Positions 60,802 to 64,000 of a DNA stretch of 64,000 nucleotides are shown piece after piece; positions within the stretch are counted from its first letter, which is position 1; the number at the start of each line of letters is the position of its first letter. Position numbers and translations under genes: made by a program. The stretch lies in contig NZ_LRRR01000003.1 of assembly GCF_001691415.1 (NCBI RefSeq), forward strand, positions 124,001-188,000. Reading direction: 5' to 3'. A model generated the notes under the pieces. That model searched no databases. It saw only the letters and a list, made by a program, of their open reading frames with translations, and had not been told where the DNA came from. The stretch is from Pararhodobacter sp. CCB-MM2. Its GTDB lineage: Bacteria > Pseudomonadota > Alphaproteobacteria > Rhodobacterales > Rhodobacteraceae.

Positions 60802-61488
60802 TCAGAGCCACGCCAGCGGGTCCACGCCGATAACCGCCGGGTGCAGCGCGATCAGCGCGGCCCAGGCGGCCAGCCCCGCCAGACTGGGCACCAGCGGCGG
60901 CGGGGCGGTGGGTCGCCATCGACCGGAGACCAGCGCCTCCAGCGGCACCAGCGACGTGCCGCGGGCGAGATGCTCCCACTCGTTCAGCAAGCGGCGCTTG
61001 CGTCGGTCGATGGCACCCATGCCGATCAGGGCGAACAGGCCCAACGGTCCGAACAGCAAGAGATGCGCAAGGTCGCCATTGGCGATTGCATGGGCCAGCG
61101 CCCACAGCGCGAGAGCCAGCAACACCGGGTGGCGCGACACGCCGGCGATGCCCGGATGCGCCGGATCGAAGCCCGCCGCGCGGGAGCCGAAGCTGAGCGG
61201 ATTGGACCCGGCCAAGGCATGGGCGACCAGCAGGCAGGCGGCCAGCATCAGGGCCAGCGCGACCCAGGCCTGCCACGGCGCGGGATCCCAAAGCGGGACA
61301 AAAGGCGCGCGACCGGCGGCGACGATCAGCCAGCCCAGCAGCACCAGAGACAGCGCGGAATAGACAAGGCCGAAGCCCGCCTGCCCCAGCGCCCGCACCA
61401 GCGGCGCCTTCAGCGCGGGCCGCACCGTCAGCGCATGTGAGCCGAGGAACACCGCCATCGCCAGCGCGAATTCCACCCATCCGGTCAT
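60802..61488 (-). CDS. NnrU family membrane protein
   Basis: A 228-residue membrane protein with six predicted helices and the NnrU signature FGSRAAGFDPAHPGIAGVSRHPVLLAL. NnrU was found with nitric oxide reductase genes, but the family is widespread. The start at 61488 is chosen on this conserved N-terminus; the frame continues further upstream against the direction of the tag gene. Its 3' end lies 9 bases from the convergent CoxG-like gene. Confidence 0.85.
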   Translation of the reverse strand: MTGWVEFALAMAVFLGSHALTVRPALKAPLVRALGQAGFGLVYSALSLVLLGWLIVAAGRAPFVPLWDPAPWQAWVALALMLAACLLVAHALAGSNPLSFGSRAAGFDPAHPGIAGVSRHPVLLALALWALAHAIANGDLAHLLLFGPLGLFALIGMGAIDRRKRRLLNEWEHLARGTSLVPLEALVSGRWRPTAPPPLVPSLAGLAAWAALIALHPAVIGVDPLAWL

Positions 61489-61551
61489 GGCCTGCCCCCG
61501 TTGACCCCGCCTCGTTTTGCCGGACAATAGCCGCGCGAACAGGAGAGTGCC

Positions 61552-62151
61552 ATGCAAGTCCAACCCGGCCCCGACGGGCAGAACCGCTGCCCGTGGTGCC
61601 TCGCCACGGATCAATACGTGGCCTATCACGACGAGGAATGGGGCTTTCCCGTTGCCGATGATCGCAGGCTGTTCGAGAAGATGGTGCTGGAGGGTTTCCA
61701 GTCCGGCCTGAGCTGGCGCACCATCTTGGAAAAGCGCGAGAATTTCCGCGCGGCCTTCGTGGGCTTCGACCCGATACAAGTCGCCGCCTTCACCGAGGCC
61801 GATGTCCAGCGTCTGCTGGCCGACAAGGGAATCGTGCGCCATCGGGGCAAGATCGAGGCGGCGATCAACAACGCCAAGCGGATGCTCGAGATGCTCGACA
61901 GCGGCACCAGCCTTGCCGCCTATGTCTGGAGCTATGAGCCGCAGACCCCGCCGCCACATTACGCCGCGACCTCGCCCGCCTCCGAGGCGATGTCGAAGGA
62001 CCTGAAGAAGCGTGGCTGGAAATTCGTCGGACCGACGACCATGCATGCCTTCTTCCAGTCGATGGGCATCATCAACGACCACGCTCCGGGCTGCGCGGCC
62101 TGGGCCAAGGTCGATGCCGCCCGTGCTGCCTTCGAGAGGCCGACGCGCTGA
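61552..62151 (+). CDS. tag: DNA-3-methyladenine glycosylase I
   Basis: A 199-residue base-excision repair enzyme. It has RCPWC near residue 15 (zinc ligands), YVAYHDEEWGFPVADDRRLFEKMVLEGFQSGLSW, the core KIEAAINNAKRMLEM, and the late MHAFFQSMGIINDHAPGC with zinc-ligand residues. It removes 3-methyladenine from alkylated DNA. It ends one base before the next gene's ATG. Confidence 0.93.
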   Translation: MQVQPGPDGQNRCPWCLATDQYVAYHDEEWGFPVADDRRLFEKMVLEGFQSGLSWRTILEKRENFRAAFVGFDPIQVAAFTEADVQRLLADKGIVRHRGKIEAAINNAKRMLEMLDSGTSLAAYVWSYEPQTPPPHYAATSPASEAMSKDLKKRGWKFVGPTTMHAFFQSMGIINDHAPGCAAWAKVDAARAAFERPTR

Positions 62152-63038
62152 TGCTGCCCTCGTACGAGCCGCTCGTGGCGCCCGCGCGTCCGCGCCGTCA
62201 GCTGTGGCGGACGATCCTTGGCTTCGGGCTGATCGTCGCGCTGTATTTCCTGTGGATGGTCGGGATGGGGCTGGCGCTGTGGGCGGCGCAGGGCACCGTG
62301 GCGTTCGAGGCCCATCTGCGGCGCATCGCCGAGGGGGCCGATCCGTGGTCGCTGATCCTGCTGTTCGCCACCTTCCTTGGCGCGTGGGTCGGGACTTGGG
62401 TGGTGGTCCACCTGCTGCACCGCCGCAGCCTGCGTAGCCTTCTGGGGCGCCCGGCCATGGTGCTGCGCGATTTCACGCTGGGACTTGTGATGATGGCGGT
62501 GATCGGCGGCGGGCTGACGCTGGCCCTGTCGCCGCTGCTGCCGCCCCTGACCTTCCGCGCGGACCTTGGCCTGTGGCTGGCTTTCCTGCCGCTGGCCCTG
62601 CTGGGCGTGCTGATCCAGACCGGGGCCGAGGAGCTGGTGTTCCGCGGCTATCTGCAAAGCCAGCTGGCGGCGCGGTTCCGGCCGGCCTGGGTCTGCCTGT
62701 TCCTGCCCTCGGCCCTGTTCGGCCTCGCACATTACAACCCGGCCGAGTTGGGCGAGAACGCCTGGATCGTGCTGGCCTCGACGGGGCTGTTCGGGCTGAT
62801 CGCCGCCGATCTGACACGGCAAAGCGGCTCGCTGGGTCTCGCCTGGGGGCTGCATTTTGCCAATAACGTGCTGGCGATCCTGCTGGTCAGCGTCACCGGC
62901 GCGCTGGATGGGCTGTCGCTGCTTCAGGGGCCCGCGACAGGCATGACGCCGGAGCATCTGCGCCCGCTCCTGCTGACCGACATGTTGCTGATGACGGCCG
63001 TCTGGGCCGCTTGCCGGCTTTGGCTGCGTCGGCGGTGA
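62151..63038 (+). CDS. CPBP family intramembrane metalloprotease
   Basis: A 295-residue membrane protein with about eight helices. The CPBP/Abi motifs are TGAEELVFRGYLQSQL (EExxR) and PSALFGLAHYNPAE (FxxxH), then GLAWGLHFANN. These are type II CAAX-protease-like; targets are unknown. It overlaps the tag stop by one base. Confidence 0.88.
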   Translation: MLPSYEPLVAPARPRRQLWRTILGFGLIVALYFLWMVGMGLALWAAQGTVAFEAHLRRIAEGADPWSLILLFATFLGAWVGTWVVVHLLHRRSLRSLLGRPAMVLRDFTLGLVMMAVIGGGLTLALSPLLPPLTFRADLGLWLAFLPLALLGVLIQTGAEELVFRGYLQSQLAARFRPAWVCLFLPSALFGLAHYNPAELGENAWIVLASTGLFGLIAADLTRQSGSLGLAWGLHFANNVLAILLVSVTGALDGLSLLQGPATGMTPEHLRPLLLTDMLLMTAVWAACRLWLRRR

Positions 63039-63102
63039 CGCCAGCGATGTTGCAATCCCGCACGGCCCGGCCTATCTGGGGCCAAGCGCAAGGGGAGACC
63101 CG

Positions 63103-64000
63103 ATGAACTGGATCACCAACTACGTCCGTCCGACGATCAATTCGCTGTTCTCACGCCGCGAGGTGCCTGAGAACCTGTGGTCCAAGTGCCCCGAGTGCGG
63201 CACGATGCTGTTCCACCGCGAATTGACCGACAATTTGCAGGTCTGCTCGAACTGCAACCACCATATGGCGATCACCCCGCGGGATCGCTTCAAGGCGTTG
63301 TTCGACGCCGGCACCTTCTCGGAAGTGGCCGTGCCGGAACCCGTGGCCGACCCGCTGCAGTTCCGCGACCAGAAGAAATATCCCGATCGCATGAAAGCCG
63401 CGCAGAAAAGCACGGGCGAGAAGGAAGCGATGCTGGTCGCCGAGGGCGAGATCGGGCGCATGCCCGTGGTCTGTGCCGGTCAGGACTTCAGCTTCATGGC
63501 GGGCTCCATGGGGATGTATGTCGGCAACGCCTTCATCGCCGCCTGTGAGCGCGCGATCGAACGCCGGGCCCCGCTGGTGGTGTTCTCGGCCGCCGGGGGC
63601 GCGCGCATGCAGGAGGGCATCCTGTCCCTGATGCAAATGCCGCGCACCACGGTCGCGATCCAGATGCTGAAGGAAGCGGGCCTGCCCTATATCTGCGTGC
63701 TGACCCACCCGACGACGGGCGGTGTCACGGCCTCTTACGCGATGCTGGGCGATATCCAGATCGCCGAGCCCAATGCGCTGATCTGCTTCGCAGGCCCCCG
63801 CGTGATCGAACAGACGATCCGCGAGAAGCTGCCTGAGGGCTTCCAGCGCGCCGAGTATCTGCTCGACCACGGGATGCTGGACCGCGTCACGCACCGCAAG
63901 GACATGCGCGACGAGCTGATCACCATTCTGCGCATGCTGACCGGCCTGCCGCCCGCCGTGGCCGCCGATCTACCCGCGCCCGAAGGTGCTGCCGCCGAGA
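63103..64000 (+). CDS. accD: Acetyl-CoA carboxylase, carboxyltransferase beta subunit (cut by window edge)
   Basis: 299 residues of the beta subunit are visible; the end is outside the window. A zinc ribbon with C29, C32, C48 and C51 (CPEC...CSNC) opens the protein. The crotonase-like core has AGSMGMYVGNAFIAACERAI, SAAGGARMQEGI and THPTTGGVTASYAMLGD. It makes malonyl-CoA for fatty acids, and also the likely extender of the PKS in this window. A GGGGAGA site precedes the ATG. Confidence 0.96.
   Translation, partial: MNWITNYVRPTINSLFSRREVPENLWSKCPECGTMLFHRELTDNLQVCSNCNHHMAITPRDRFKALFDAGTFSEVAVPEPVADPLQFRDQKKYPDRMKAAQKSTGEKEAMLVAEGEIGRMPVVCAGQDFSFMAGSMGMYVGNAFIAACERAIERRAPLVVFSAAGGARMQEGILSLMQMPRTTVAIQMLKEAGLPYICVLTHPTTGGVTASYAMLGDIQIAEPNALICFAGPRVIEQTIREKLPEGFQRAEYLLDHGMLDRVTHRKDMRDELITILRMLTGLPPAVAADLPAPEGAAAE

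Noticed and set aside
1..64000. tRNA, rRNA, CRISPR or insertion sequences
   Set aside because: No cloverleaf, rRNA core, regular spacer-repeat array, transposase or terminal inverted repeats were seen.

Overview
The window is about 64 kb of GC-rich bacterial DNA that reads as an alphaproteobacterial, most likely Rhodobacteraceae, chromosome. The evidence is the rho / maf-aroE-coaE-dnaQ arrangement, an H-NS-like HvrA regulator, a glutathione-dependent formaldehyde pair, GANTC (CcrM-type) sites and a family of extragenic repeats common in this family of bacteria. No tRNA, rRNA, IS element, phage or CRISPR array was seen.

The left end (1-1006) appears to contain the chromosomal replication origin. 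It is a 0.5 kb gap between divergent rho and maf with several DnaA-box-like sequences, an AT-rich tract and four GANTC sites. Rightward from it run maf, aroE, coaE, dnaQ and a BaiN-type flavoprotein, all overlapping.

Region 4826-19810 is the most distinctive part. A leftward, translationally coupled operon runs from an O-antigen-ligase/Wzy-like membrane protein (90 bp upstream) through a one-module type I polyketide synthase (KS-AT-KR-DH-ACP-TE), a GT2 glycosyltransferase and a one-module nonribosomal peptide synthetase to a 4'-phosphopantetheinyl transferase. The peptide synthetase starts with a formyltransferase domain and carries a luciferase-like monooxygenase inserted inside its adenylation domain. 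A divergent WecG/TagA glycosyltransferase flanks the operon. Together these look like a pathway for an N-formylated, oxidised aminoacyl-polyketide that may be joined to a glycan.

Region 19875-27167 is mixed: formaldehyde detoxification (adhI-fghA), a low-GC Stf0 sulfotransferase, a flotillin/YqiJ membrane pair, an MltB-type lytic transglycosylase and a DUF2853 protein.

Region 27467-35600 holds surface-polysaccharide genes: a sulfotransferase, a GT14-like transferase, two paralogous GT2-type enzymes, galU, cysQ (recycles the sulfotransferase by-product PAP) and a lone KpsM-like export permease.

Region 35709-45159 contains smaller housekeeping and unknown genes: an SH3 protein, a UPF0178 protein with its ribosome binding site in a hairpin loop, an EamA transporter, HvrA, methionine aminopeptidase, a three-repeat putative outer-membrane protein, a CinA-like protein, a GNAT, an AhpD-like protein, an MFS transporter and a phosphoglycolate phosphatase.

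Region 45211-54137 is a second exopolysaccharide locus: GT4, a secreted glycosidase-like protein, GT2, GT4, a Wzx flippase, a degenerate CpsD-like ATPase and a Wzz-like protein. The right end has idi, a frameshifted gene, an acyl-CoA synthetase, a thiolase, a GT2, a LuxR-type response regulator, a CoxG-like protein, NnrU, tag, a CPBP protease and the start of accD, which is cut by the window edge.
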